Assembly: GCA_016782785.1 (NCBI GenBank)
Contig: JADHXV010000003.1
Location: 1 to 39,512 of the forward strand
Origin: Planctomycetota bacterium
Lineage (GTDB): Bacteria > Planctomycetota > Phycisphaerae > FEN-1346
DNA length: 39,512 bases
Direction of reading: 5' to 3'
Positions 15,929 to 26,522 of the stretch are shown piece after piece. The notes under the pieces are model-generated. The model saw only the letters and a list, made by a program, of their open reading frames with translations. It ran no database searches and was not told where the DNA came from. The stretch's first letter is position 1. Every line of letters begins with the position of its first letter. A program made the translations under genes and the position numbers.

Positions 15929-17746
15929 GCGCGGGCCGCCGTGGCCTGTTCTGCCGCGTTGGCGCTGCTGGCCGCCGACGTCGGTCACACGGACCTCACG
16001 CGTCTGGAGCCGTTCGACCCGCACGCCGCTCGGCCCGTCCAGCGGGCACACGTTCTCGCATGTGCCGCAGCCGATGCACCGGTCGCGGAGGACGTACGGC
16101 CGGGCCAGCAGGCGCGACTTGGGCGGCATGGCCTCCAGTTCGGCCCGCTCGGTGTCCGACAGCGTGCCGGCGGCGAGACGGGCCTCCAGGTCCTCGTACC
16201 GGTGCCGCTTCGATTGCGGCAAGGCGAGCCAGTCGAGGTTGGCCACCTCTTCGGTCCGGTGGGAGATGGCCTTGTCGGGCAGGGGGCACTGTTCCTCGCA
16301 CGTCAGGCACTCTTCGCCGCGGGCCCACGGCAGGCACCGCGTGGGGTCGAAGACGGCCGTGCCGATCTTGTGCGCGATCTTCTCGGCGTGCGCGAGCGCC
16401 TGGATGGCGCCGGTCGGGCACACCTTGCCGCACAGGTTGGCCGTGCCGTCCAGGCGGCCGGCCTGCACGTCGTCGGCCGGGACGCCGCAGTAATATTCAC
16501 AATAGCCGATATTGAAGACGAACGTGGGCGTCCAGAGGCCCGCCAGGCCGTTCTCGATGCCCGACGGATGGAGCGCGTTCGTGGGGCAGACGCGCATGCA
16601 GGCGCCGCAGCGGACGCACGCGGCCAGGAACTCGGTGTCGGGCCGAAGGGCCCCCGGCGGCCGGACCTTCGGGTTCGTCTCGTTCTTCTCGCGGGTCCGC
16701 TGGTCCAGCAGCATCGCCGGCGCGACGACCGCCGCCGCCGCGGCCGAGCCCAGAAACGCCCGCCGCCCCGGCACCACCCGCGGCTCCGGACGCACCGGTC
16801 CCGGCCGGCCAGCCCCGATGTGGATGGCGTCGACCGGGCAGAACTCACGCTCGCATGAATAACAGAAGATGCATTCCTGGACGAGGCCCCGGTATCGCTC
16901 GCCGTCGGCCGTCGGCTCCAGCGCGCCCACCTTGCAGCGGTCGCGGCACGCGCCGCACGCAATGCAGGCGTCGCTGACCCGCGGCCGAAACGGGCTGACC
17001 GACCCCGCCAGGCCCAGCATCGCGCCCAGCGGGCACAGGTTCCGGCACCAGAACCGTTTCTGATACGCCTGCGCGAGCCAGATGCCGAGCAGCACGGCGG
17101 CAAACACGGCCAGCCACAGGTACCCGATGCCCGCGGTGCCTTCCTTGAAATTGGCGTCGCGGATGAACAGGCCCGCGCCCGACGCCCAGTCGTACACGCC
17201 GGCCGCCGCGTCGATGCCGGCCTCCTCGGCGGCCACGAGGCCGGTCTTGGCGGCCCAGTCGGCAATCGGGTAGACCGCCACCGCGAACGAGCGGGTGGCG
17301 ATGCAGACGGGGTCGAACCAGCCGAACACGCCCAGGCCGAACAGGGCGGTCACCAGGAGCGCCGCCAGCAGGCCGTACTTCATCTGCCGAAGCGCCGGGG
17401 CGGCCTCGCGCGTCCGCTTGCGCCTGCGGAAAAGGACCTTGTCGATGATGTCCATCGATGTGCCGAGCGGGCAGATCCATCCGCAGTACGCCCGCGGGAA
17501 GAGGAGCGAAAGGGCCAGCACCGCCAGGGCCGCCAGCAGGGCCGCCGAAAACGCCCCCGCCAGCGTCATGCCCACCAGGATGAGCGGGTCCGTGATGAGG
17601 AACAATCGCGCCAGCCACGGGTGGTCCGTGACCGTGGTGCCGAGCGCCGTGGCGACGACCAGCCCGACAAAGAGGCCGAGGAAGACGAGTTGCGACACGA
17701 TCCGCAGGACGTGCAGCAGGTGGCGTGGCTTCTTACGCTTGGCCAT
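15926..17746 (-). CDS. NapH/NapG-like polyferredoxin membrane fusion
   Basis: 606 residues. The N-terminal half (1-310) resembles NapH: about four to five transmembrane helices, two CxxxCP motifs (CGWICPLG at 88-95, CRNLCPLG at 234-241), then 4Fe-4S motifs CIACGACRDRC (261-271) and CIFCYSCEREFCP (292-304). Next comes a twin-arginine-like hydrophobic stretch, GRRAFLGSAAAAAVVAP (about 327-343), as at the start of NapG. The C-terminal half then has CVRCGACMRVCP (377-388), CGKVCP, CLTCEEQCP and CIGCGTCENVCP. NapH and NapG are normally separate; here they look fused. The ATG overlaps the DUF362 stop by one base. The stop TAA lies inside the MITE end, so the original C-terminus may have been altered. 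Electron transfer from quinol to an unknown acceptor is inferred; no napA is present. Confidence 0.88.
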   Translation of the reverse strand: MAKRKKPRHLLHVLRIVSQLVFLGLFVGLVVATALGTTVTDHPWLARLFLITDPLILVGMTLAGAFSAALLAALAVLALSLLFPRAYCGWICPLGTSMDIIDKVLFRRRKRTREAAPALRQMKYGLLAALLVTALFGLGVFGWFDPVCIATRSFAVAVYPIADWAAKTGLVAAEEAGIDAAAGVYDWASGAGLFIRDANFKEGTAGIGYLWLAVFAAVLLGIWLAQAYQKRFWCRNLCPLGAMLGLAGSVSPFRPRVSDACIACGACRDRCKVGALEPTADGERYRGLVQECIFCYSCEREFCPVDAIHIGAGRPGPVRPEPRVVPGRRAFLGSAAAAAVVAPAMLLDQRTREKNETNPKVRPPGALRPDTEFLAACVRCGACMRVCPTNALHPSGIENGLAGLWTPTFVFNIGYCEYYCGVPADDVQAGRLDGTANLCGKVCPTGAIQALAHAEKIAHKIGTAVFDPTRCLPWARGEECLTCEEQCPLPDKAISHRTEEVANLDWLALPQSKRHRYEDLEARLAAGTLSDTERAELEAMPPKSRLLARPYVLRDRCIGCGTCENVCPLDGPSGVRVERLQTREVRVTDVGGQQRQRGRTGHGGPR

Positions 17747-18732
17747 CAGGCAGCCACCTCGATCTTCGCCGGGTCGGCGGTGCCCAGGCCGGCCTCGGCG
17801 CCGCGGGCGACCATCTCGACGGCCTTCAGGTCGTGGTGCCCCTTGGGCCAGGGCAGGTGGGCCGGGTCGGCCGCCCAGCAGTCGATCGTTGTCGAGGAGG
17901 TGCCGCAGACGATCGTGTCGGCCCGGACGACTTGGTCTTTCCGGCCGCCGCCGGGTCCGCCGTCGATCATCACGCGCGTGGCGTCCAGGATGTTGAACGT
18001 GGGCGTGATAGTCACGTTCAGGTCGGCCAGGTTCTGATGAATCTCCTGGTGCATCTTGCCTCGGTCGCCGCCCTGCGTGCCCATCAGGTTCTTCATGCAC
18101 AGCGTCACGTAGCAGAGGTTATGCGTCTTGGCGACGGCCACGTTGACGAGGACGTCGCACGTCAGCACGTCGTCGTAGATGGGCCACTCCTTCAGCCGCT
18201 TGCACCGCGGGTCGGCGAACGTCACCGTGCGGAACCGGTGGCGCTGGCACAGGAAGACGTCGGCCCCGGCCTCGCGGGCGGCCTCTTCGATGCCGCTGAA
18301 CTGGTAGCACTTGGCGTCGGTGCCGACCGAGTTGTCGAAGACCTTGACGGTGGCCGCGCCGGCCTCCCGGCACAGGCGGACCACCGTGGCGACGACGGTG
18401 GGGTCGACGGTGGCGCCCATCTCGGGCACCTGGGCCCATCCGATGTTCGGCTTGACGACGACGATGTCGCCCTGGCGGACGAACGTGCGGACGCCGTCTT
18501 TGCCGCACAGGTTCTCGATGGCCGTCTGGACGTTGCGGGCCGGGTCGTCACCGCCCTGGGCGAGGCCGATGCGGTTCTTCCATGCCTCGGCCTGGGGATG
18601 GGCGCGGGCGCGGTAGGTGGCGTCGGCGTTTCCGCCTCCGCCGCAGCCGGGCAGGGCGGCCATGCCGGCTGCACCGAGCGCGGCCGCGCCGGCAGTCGTC
18701 AGAAAGGTCCGTCGCGGCAGGCGGTGGGCCAT
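17746..18732 (-). CDS. DUF362 domain protein with Tat-like signal
   Basis: 328 residues. The N-terminus HRLPRRTFLTTAGAAALGAAGMAALPGC combines a twin-arginine motif with a possible lipobox (LPGC), suggesting folded export and anchoring. The rest matches DUF362-type proteins (DIVVVKPNIGWAQ, TVKVFDNSVG, LVNVAVAKTHNL, TLCMKNLMGT). DUF362 proteins often accompany ferredoxins, and this one is coupled by a one-base overlap to the polyferredoxin. The biochemical role is not established. Start at 18732 rather than 18756 because GGGAGG lies eight bases upstream. Confidence 0.85.
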   Translation of the reverse strand: MAHRLPRRTFLTTAGAAALGAAGMAALPGCGGGGNADATYRARAHPQAEAWKNRIGLAQGGDDPARNVQTAIENLCGKDGVRTFVRQGDIVVVKPNIGWAQVPEMGATVDPTVVATVVRLCREAGAATVKVFDNSVGTDAKCYQFSGIEEAAREAGADVFLCQRHRFRTVTFADPRCKRLKEWPIYDDVLTCDVLVNVAVAKTHNLCYVTLCMKNLMGTQGGDRGKMHQEIHQNLADLNVTITPTFNILDATRVMIDGGPGGGRKDQVVRADTIVCGTSSTTIDCWAADPAHLPWPKGHHDLKAVEMVARGAEAGLGTADPAKIEVAA

Positions 18733-18790
18733 GGGTCGGCCTCCCGAAATGGCCATGCGGCGCCGCCCGGATGGGGAGGGGCGGGCAGCG

Positions 18791-19210
18791 CTACTTCGCG
18801 TTCTCGATGCCCTTGTCGAGTTGCTTAATGAACCCCTGGACGATCTCGACGAGGTTGGGGATGGCGAACGGTTTGCGCAAATACTCGTCCACGCCGTTCT
18901 GCTCGGCGAATTCCTGGTGCCGCATCCCCTCGTTGCCGGTGACCATGCAGATGAGCGGCCGCTTGCCCTTCATCGAGGCCTTGCCCTTGAGCCGCTGGAG
19001 CACCTGGAACCCGCCGCGCCGCGGCAGCATGAGGTCCAGGACCAGGATGTCGGGGTCCTGTTGTTCGGCAACATCGAGGGCCTGGAGGCCGTCGCGGGCG
19101 GTCAGGACCTGCTGGTTCAGGTTCTGGAGGCCGACCAGGATGGTGGCCACGATGTCCGGGTCGTCATCGACCACCATGATCTTGTACTTTCCGTTCGTCT
19201 GCTCGGTCAT
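18791..19210 (-). CDS. single-domain CheY-like response regulator
   Basis: 139 residues, essentially one receiver domain. Acidic pocket VVDDDPD (13-19), phospho-acceptor Asp59 in LVLDLMLPRRGGF, switch Thr in MVTGNEG and the conserved Lys in YLRKPF. No output domain, so it should act by protein contact or as a phosphorelay intermediate. AGGAGA precedes the ATG at 19210. It is the first gene after a strong promoter, and the DUF362 and polyferredoxin genes follow in the same direction, so the three may be co-transcribed. Confidence 0.92.
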   Translation of the reverse strand: MTEQTNGKYKIMVVDDDPDIVATILVGLQNLNQQVLTARDGLQALDVAEQQDPDILVLDLMLPRRGGFQVLQRLKGKASMKGKRPLICMVTGNEGMRHQEFAEQNGVDEYLRKPFAIPNLVEIVQGFIKQLDKGIENAK

Positions 19211-19245
19211 AGGGCGGCTCTCCTGCATGGACGCAAGACCCTCCC

Positions 19246-19275
19246 ATTATACGAGAAAGCGGGGCGACGCGTCAA
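19246..19275 (-). promoter_or_regulatory. sigma70-type promoter for the CheY-like gene
   Basis: Minus strand TTGACG (19275-19270), 18 bp, TATAAT (19251-19246), about 36 bases before the start codon. One of the best promoter matches in the window. Confidence 0.75.
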
Positions 19276-19386
19276 CGAAACCCGGCGGGCCGCGGCCGAA
19301 AGGGAATAGAAAATCTCATAAGCGCGATGCAACGGCATCAGGCTGTTTCTGAAGGGGGGCATACCTGAAACACCGGCGGGTCGACG

Positions 19387-19405
19387 GGCAGCCGCCACGG
19401 CTGCC
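19387..19405 (-). terminator. hairpin after the small lipoprotein gene
   Basis: GGCAGCCG, three-base loop, CGGCTGCC: eight perfect pairs, 14 bases after the stop of the small lipoprotein on the minus strand. No T-run follows, so termination efficiency is uncertain. Confidence 0.45.
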
Positions 19406-19419
19406 GGGACACCTCAGCC

Positions 19420-19509
19420 TCACCCCGGTCTGCAGCCGCAGGCCAACAGCGCGAGGGCCAGCAGCGCGATGCCGGCAACCATCAGGATTAAGCGGCGAAT
19501 GTGTCGCAC
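19420..19509 (-). CDS. very small lipoprotein, 29 residues
   Basis: A GTG at 19509 with GGAGA about seven bases upstream opens a 29-codon frame ending at TGA (19422-19420). The product has basic residues (RHIRR), a hydrophobic run (LILMVAGIALLALALL) and a lipobox-like LLAC followed by only CGCRPG-type residues, so a mature peptide of about six residues would remain. Size and layout recall entericidin-type lipoproteins, though no homology can be claimed. A good promoter upstream and a hairpin downstream frame it as an independent unit in the 383-bp gap between the permease and CheY-like genes. Confidence 0.6.
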   Translation of the reverse strand: MRHIRRLILMVAGIALLALALLACGCRPG

Positions 19510-19538
19510 GAGCCGTCTCCGGGTCACAGTACCGCTGT

Positions 19539-19567
19539 ATTCTAGGCGCAGCCGTTCCTAAGAGCAA
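19539..19567 (-). promoter_or_regulatory. sigma70-type promoter for the small lipoprotein
   Basis: Minus strand TTGCTC (19567-19562), 17 bp, TAGAAT (19544-19539), 30 bases before the GTG start. Confidence 0.55.
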
Positions 19568-19593
19568 GCCGCTTCGGCGGGCGACACGTTCCG

Positions 19594-20619
19594 TCACCCC
19601 GCCGGCAGGAACCCAAGTCGCCACGCCGCCGCACCCACCGCCACGCCGCTCAGGCAGACGGCGTGCGTGAGGATGAACGTGGCGTTGGCCAGGTCCTTGT
19701 TCAGATGGAACAGGTTGGCTATCAGCACCGAGTACAGGGCCGACGGCATGACGGCCAGCAGCAGGCAGACCTCCAGCGGCATGCCCGTCAGGCCCATCGC
19801 GAGGGCCAGCACCAGTGTCAGGGCGGGGCTGACGAGGAACTTCAGCGCCGCCGTCCCCATCGCCTTCTTCCAGAAGACGGGCAGCCGGCGGGCGACCACC
19901 GTCATCCCTACGCCGCCGAACTGCGCGACGATGCCGATGACCATCAACGCGTCGAGCACGTGCCATCGCTGGATGGCCGCAGGCGGCGCCACCGCCCGCA
20001 GGTTCAGCGTCAGGCCCAGGGCTGCCGTGTACAGTGGCAGGCTCCGGAGGTCCGTCAGACTTCGCAGCAGAATCCGCCCGGCATAGTGGAGGCCGGATTC
20101 GCCCGCCGCCTCGCCCGCCGCACGTTGGCCGTAGTGGCGGGCCAGGGGGAAGCAGAACAGGAACGCGAAGAACGGCCACATGAGGCAGTACATCTGCTCG
20201 ACGGCCAAGCCCTGGACGCCCCAGAGGGCGAACGCCAAGCTCCCGCCCAGCGTGTACCCGACGTTCCCCATGCCGCTCTGGAGGCCGAAGACGGCGGCGT
20301 CGCCCGGTGGCATCCGCCGCGCGCGGGCCACCGCCAGGCCGACCAGGCACGTGGCCACCGCCACCATCCCGCCCAGGACGGGCACCTTCCAGATGCCCTC
20401 GCGAATCGTCAGGTGCCAGACGGCCAGGCCGGCGATGGGGGCGTCGCAGCCGATGATGGCGGCACTCATCACCGGCCGGGCCCAGCCCGGCTTCGCCAGG
20501 CCGGTCCGCCGGGCCACGTACCCGCCGGCCATCGCCGCCACGATGCACCCCATGTACGCGATGAACCGGATCTGGTCGGGCCCGACCTCGGTCACCTGGT
20601 TCGCCAGGAGGATGGGCAC
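19594..20619 (-). CDS. AEC (auxin efflux carrier) family permease
   Basis: 341 residues, about ten hydrophobic helices in two halves, as in the bacterial AEC/BASS-like transporters. The N-terminal half contains GGYVARRTGL, the central part an NVGYTLGGS motif, and the C-terminal half SPALTLVLAL, MPSALYSVLIANLFHLN. Members move small organic anions such as malate or act as uncharacterised efflux proteins; the substrate here is unknown. The GTG start at 20619 lies 12 bases after the pgi stop, so it is probably in the uvrD-pgi transcript. Confidence 0.8.
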   Translation of the reverse strand: MPILLANQVTEVGPDQIRFIAYMGCIVAAMAGGYVARRTGLAKPGWARPVMSAAIIGCDAPIAGLAVWHLTIREGIWKVPVLGGMVAVATCLVGLAVARARRMPPGDAAVFGLQSGMGNVGYTLGGSLAFALWGVQGLAVEQMYCLMWPFFAFLFCFPLARHYGQRAAGEAAGESGLHYAGRILLRSLTDLRSLPLYTAALGLTLNLRAVAPPAAIQRWHVLDALMVIGIVAQFGGVGMTVVARRLPVFWKKAMGTAALKFLVSPALTLVLALAMGLTGMPLEVCLLLAVMPSALYSVLIANLFHLNKDLANATFILTHAVCLSGVAVGAAAWRLGFLPAG

Positions 20620-20631
20620 GCGGCGGCCTCG

Positions 20632-22062
20632 CTACACGTCGGCGTCGTCGATCAGCCGCCGGAGCCCCTCGTACGAGGCGGCTTCGGCCGGCAGGCCCTT
20701 CGCGGTGGGCGAGGAGATGTCGCCGTGGACGCCCATCAGCGCCCGCGCGGCCTCTTTGCCGGCCTCGACGCCCGGCTGGTCGTACGTGTTGATGCCGAGC
20801 ATCGCCCCGGCGATGGACGTCTCAACCATCAGCATATAGAGAAGGCCACCAACGTTCCACGCGTCGGCGCGGGGCAGGACGATCTGCGTCGTCGGACGCT
20901 TCGACACCGCCGCCAGCGCCCAGATGGTCGCCCGTTCCTCGGCCTTCAGCAGGTCCTTCATCGTGCGGCCCTCGAGGTAATCGGCGCCCCCCAGGCCGGC
21001 CGGGGCCTGGGGCAGCGGCAGGGTGCAGCCGAACCGGTCCACCGAGAGGATGGTGAAGACCTTGTCGTTGGGGCCGTCGCGGTACAGTTGGACCTGGCTG
21101 TGCTGGTCGGTGACGCCCAGGGCCTTGATCGGCGTCGGGCCGACCTGTTCGCCGCCGGCCGTGGTCTTGCCGAGGCTCTCGGCCCACAGTTGCCGGTACC
21201 AGTCGGCCACGTCGCGCAGCGCCGCCGCGTAGGGCATCATGACGCTCATCGTCTTGCCCTTGCGGTAGAGGCCGATCTGGACGGCCGCGCCGGCGGCCGC
21301 GGGGTTATCGTCGAGCCGGCCGGCAGTGCACCGCTTGTCCATGGCGCGGGTGCCGGCGAGCAGCGCCCGGACGTCGATGCCGATCATCGCCGCCGGAAAC
21401 GTGCCCACCGGCGTCATCACGCTGAACCGCCCGCCGACGCCGTCCGGCACGACGAAACTCTCCAGGCCCATCTCGTTGACCAGCGGCCGCAGCAGGCCGG
21501 CCCGCGCGTCGGTCGTCACGACCACGTGCCTCCGCAAGTTCCTCTTGCCCACGCACGATTCCAGCAGTTCCATCACCAGGAGGAACTGCGACACCGTCTC
21601 GGCCGTGCTGCCGCTCTTCGAGATCACATTGACAAGTGTCCGCTTCGGGTCGATGAGGTCCAGCATCGTGGCGAACTCGTCCGGGTCCACGTTGTCCATG
21701 ACCCACACGCGCGGCAAGCCCTGGCGTTTCTCGCGCGGCAGGCTGTTCCAGTACGGTGTTCGGAGGGCCGTCTTCAGGGCCGTCAGGCCCAGCGCGCTGC
21801 CGCCGATGCCCAGGATGACCACGTCGTCGAACAGGCCGGCCTTCGCGCGGGCGCTCGCGAGGACGGCCCCGAGTTGCGAGAGACCCTGCCGATGCGGCAC
21901 GTCGCGGTAAGGCGTCCGGTCGCGCTCGCGGTTCAGGCGCCCGACGATGCCCGCGATCTCCCGACTCAGGGCGGACCACTCCTTAGGCGTCAGGCCGTGC
22001 GTCTTGCCGACCACGTCCGCCGTGGCGCCGTGGATCTTGAACTGGATCGATTTTCTGGCCAT
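20632..22062 (-). CDS. pgi: glucose-6-phosphate isomerase
   Basis: 476 residues. Interconverts glucose 6-phosphate and fructose 6-phosphate. Two SIS-type subdomains with the phosphate-binding loops VILGIGGSALG and ISKSGSTAETVSQF, GVGGRFSVMTPVG (active-site region), the catalytic Glu stretch WYRQLWAESLGK, and the active-site TDQHSQVQLYRDGP and YDQPGVEAGK. Start at ATG 22062 (AAGGAG eight bases upstream); an earlier in-frame start is not supported. It sits between uvrD and a permease, co-oriented with both. Confidence 0.96.
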   Translation of the reverse strand: MARKSIQFKIHGATADVVGKTHGLTPKEWSALSREIAGIVGRLNRERDRTPYRDVPHRQGLSQLGAVLASARAKAGLFDDVVILGIGGSALGLTALKTALRTPYWNSLPREKRQGLPRVWVMDNVDPDEFATMLDLIDPKRTLVNVISKSGSTAETVSQFLLVMELLESCVGKRNLRRHVVVTTDARAGLLRPLVNEMGLESFVVPDGVGGRFSVMTPVGTFPAAMIGIDVRALLAGTRAMDKRCTAGRLDDNPAAAGAAVQIGLYRKGKTMSVMMPYAAALRDVADWYRQLWAESLGKTTAGGEQVGPTPIKALGVTDQHSQVQLYRDGPNDKVFTILSVDRFGCTLPLPQAPAGLGGADYLEGRTMKDLLKAEERATIWALAAVSKRPTTQIVLPRADAWNVGGLLYMLMVETSIAGAMLGINTYDQPGVEAGKEAARALMGVHGDISSPTAKGLPAEAASYEGLRRLIDDADV

Positions 22063-22082
22063 CGTTGGCTCCTTGCTGTCGG

Positions 22083-22105
22083 GTGCCACCGGCGGCTTGC
22101 CCGCC
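22083..22105. repeat. GTGCCACC-tagged hairpin
   Basis: GTGCCACC (22083-22090) is followed by GGCGG-CTTGC-CCGCC (22091-22105), filling the 58-bp gap between uvrD and pgi. Read on the minus strand it is a stem followed by GTGGCACC, the same layout as the right half of the MITE interior near 15872-15900. Confidence 0.45.
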
Positions 22106-22120
22106 GCCACGCGCCGCTCC

Positions 22121-24322
<2,202 letters not shown>

Positions 24323-24359
24323 CGTTCGCCGTCTCGCTGAGAGTTCATCGGAAGGCCCC

Positions 24360-24388
24360 ACTATAGCAGGCCGTTCGACGGGTGTCCA
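24360..24388 (-). promoter_or_regulatory. sigma70-type promoter for uvrD
   Basis: Minus strand TGGACA (24388-24383), 17 bp, TATAGT (24365-24360), 37 bases before the helicase start. Confidence 0.65.
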
Positions 24389-24416
24389 GTTGCCGGGGAG
24401 CGTGAGGGTTTCCGCG

Positions 24417-24446
24417 TTGCTGTTCTGCGTCATTCTGTGGTACACT
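24417..24446 (+). promoter_or_regulatory. promoter for manA operon
   Basis: TTGCTG (24417-24422), 18 bp, TACACT (24441-24446), 44 bases before the GTG start. Diverges from the uvrD promoter, with about 28 bp between the two -35 boxes. Confidence 0.5.
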
Positions 24447-24490
24447 GATACGATTGCAGGTGTGCTGGCCGCTCCCGGGAGGAGGCAGTC

Positions 24491-25495
24491 GTGCTGCCAA
24501 TGCGGATGCAGCCGATTTACAAGGAACGCGTGTGGGGCGGGCATCGCCTGGCCGACCTGCTCGGCAAAGATGTGCCGGCCGACCGGCCCATCGGCGAGTC
24601 GTGGGAACTGGCTGACCATCCGAAGGGCCGGAGCCTGATTGCCGACGGGCCGTTCGCGGGCAAGACCCTCCGCTGGCTCCTCGATCGCCACGCCGACGCG
24701 GTCGTCGGCCGCAATGAGAGGGCTCGCGGGGCCGCCGCGCGGTTTCCGCTGCTCGTCAAGTTTATTGATGCCGCGGACCGGCTCAGCGTCCAGGTCCATC
24801 CGGACGACGCCGCCGCGGCCGTGCGGCACGGCGGCGAGAGCGGTAAGGCCGAGTGCTGGGTCGTCCTGGCCGCCGAGCCCGACGCCTGGGTCGTCGACGG
24901 CCTCGCGCCGGCCGTCACGCGCAAGGCGCTCGGAGAGGCCATCCGCGCGGGTAACGTGCAGGACCTCCTGATCTTCCGGAAAGTGGCTCCGGGAGACGTG
25001 ATTTGGATTCCGGTCGGGCACGTGCACGCTGCCGGGCCCGGCGTCCTGCTGGCCGAAATCCAGCAGAACTCGGACCTGACGTACCGCCTGTACGACTGGG
25101 ACCGCGCGGGCCTGGACGGCAAACCGCGCGACCTGCACGTCGAGGCCGCGCTCGAGACCATCGTGTTCGACGGCGAGCCGACCCCGTCGGGCGGGCGAGG
25201 GCGGACCATCAGCGAGACCGGCCTGGAGATCGAGCACCTCGTCGACTGCCACGCCTTCAGCCTGAGCCGCGTGCGGCTCGACCGCCGGCCGTGGGCGGCC
25301 GGGACCGGCGGGACGTACGCCGCGGTGATCGTCCTGGAGGGCAGGGCGACGCTGGCCGCCGACGACGGGCAAGCGGCGCTCGAACCCGGCGCGACGCTGC
25401 TCGTGCCCGCCGACGCCGGCGAATACGCCTTCACGGACGCGGATAACCTGGTGTGCCTGGTAGCGGCCCCGCCCGGCAAGGCCCCCACTCGGTAA
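24491..25495 (+). CDS. manA: mannose-6-phosphate isomerase, class I
   Basis: 334 residues of cupin fold, a zinc enzyme interconverting mannose 6-phosphate and fructose 6-phosphate. Zinc ligands are visible in QVHPDD (Gln101, His103), AECW (Glu121) and PVGHVHA (His177/His179), and the KERVWGG start and GESWEL are family signatures. GTG start at 24491 behind GGGAGGAGG. With pgi on the other side of the divergent promoters it links mannose and glucose phosphates at fructose 6-phosphate. The next gene starts 7 bp after its stop. Confidence 0.95.
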   Translation: MLPMRMQPIYKERVWGGHRLADLLGKDVPADRPIGESWELADHPKGRSLIADGPFAGKTLRWLLDRHADAVVGRNERARGAAARFPLLVKFIDAADRLSVQVHPDDAAAAVRHGGESGKAECWVVLAAEPDAWVVDGLAPAVTRKALGEAIRAGNVQDLLIFRKVAPGDVIWIPVGHVHAAGPGVLLAEIQQNSDLTYRLYDWDRAGLDGKPRDLHVEAALETIVFDGEPTPSGGRGRTISETGLEIEHLVDCHAFSLSRVRLDRRPWAAGTGGTYAAVIVLEGRATLAADDGQAALEPGATLLVPADAGEYAFTDADNLVCLVAAPPGKAPTR

Positions 25496-25502
25496 GGTTG
25501 TC

Positions 25503-26522
25503 ATGGCGTTGGAACGGCTACAGAAGATCCTGGCGCGGGCCGGCATCGGCTCGCGGCGCGCCTGCGAAGACCTCGTCGCCGACGGTCGGGTGACCGTCGA
25601 TGGCCGCACCGTGACCGAGCTGGGCACGAAGGCCGACCCGGAGCGGCAGGATGTCCGTCTCGACGGCCGGCCGGTCCGCCCCGAACCGTTCGAATACTGG
25701 ATCCTCAATAAGCCCAAGGGCGTCGTCTGCACCAACGTCGACCCTGCCGGCCGCACCCGCCCCGTCGACCTGATCCCGGAAAGCGGCCGCCGGCTGTTCC
25801 CCGTGGGCCGGCTCGACGCCGACTCCAAGGGCCTCTTGCTGATGACGAACGACGGCGACCTGGCCAACCGTCTCATGCACCCTCGGTACGAGGTGCCGAA
25901 GACGTACCTGGCGCAGGTCTCCGGCCCGGTGACCCGCGAGGACGTACGGCGCCTGATTCAGGGCGTGTACCTGGCCGAGGGGAAGACGCAGAGGGCGAAG
26001 GTCGCCGTGCTGAAGCGGAGCCGTTCGCGGTCGACGCTCGAGATCACGATTCGCGAAGGGCGGAACCGGCAGATTCGCCGCATGCTCGCACGGCTCAGGC
26101 ACCCCGTGCGCGAAGTCGTGCGAACGCGCCTCGGCAGGATCAGCCTGCGCGGGCTCGGTCCCGGCAAGGCTCGACGCCTGACCGCGGACGAGATAGAATA
26201 CCTGAAAAGGCTTCCGGACGCGCCGCCGGCGGAAGAGGAACGCGCAGAGGCGGGGCCCGGCCGGGGCCGGGGTCCTCGCCGGACCGGGGCCGGACCTCCC
26301 GACGGCGGTCGGCCGCCGGGCCGGGCGCGGGGCCGGCCGCCGGCACGCAAGACCGGAAGCAAGCGACCAGGAAAAGGCGATCGCAAGCATGACTCAGTTG
26401 GAACGGGCAAGACAGGGGGAGATCACGGACGCGGTGCGGGCCGTGGCCGAGGCCGAGGGCCTCGACGCCGAGACGGTCCGCCGCCGCGTGGCCGAAGGCC
26501 GCGTCGCGATTCCCCTGAATAA
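25503..26522 (+). CDS. RluB/RsuA-family pseudouridine synthase with long basic tail
   Basis: 339 residues. An S4 RNA-binding domain (about 3-50) and a pseudouridine synthase domain (65-235) with catalytic Asp105 in GRLDADSKGLLLMTNDG and the RsuA-family signatures YEVPKTYLAQV and EGRNRQIRRMLARL. Most similar in outline to RluB, which modifies 23S rRNA. A tail of about 95 residues (245-339) is almost only Arg, Gly, Pro and Lys, likely disordered RNA-binding sequence. The last 134 bases overlap thiC in another frame. Confidence 0.92.
   Translation: MALERLQKILARAGIGSRRACEDLVADGRVTVDGRTVTELGTKADPERQDVRLDGRPVRPEPFEYWILNKPKGVVCTNVDPAGRTRPVDLIPESGRRLFPVGRLDADSKGLLLMTNDGDLANRLMHPRYEVPKTYLAQVSGPVTREDVRRLIQGVYLAEGKTQRAKVAVLKRSRSRSTLEITIREGRNRQIRRMLARLRHPVREVVRTRLGRISLRGLGPGKARRLTADEIEYLKRLPDAPPAEEERAEAGPGRGRGPRRTGAGPPDGGRPPGRARGRPPARKTGSKRPGKGDRKHDSVGTGKTGGDHGRGAGRGRGRGPRRRDGPPPRGRRPRRDSPE

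Noticed and set aside
20632-22062. pgi/AEC region as a sugar-transport operon
   Set aside because: The AEC family is not known for sugars, and adjacency alone does not support it.
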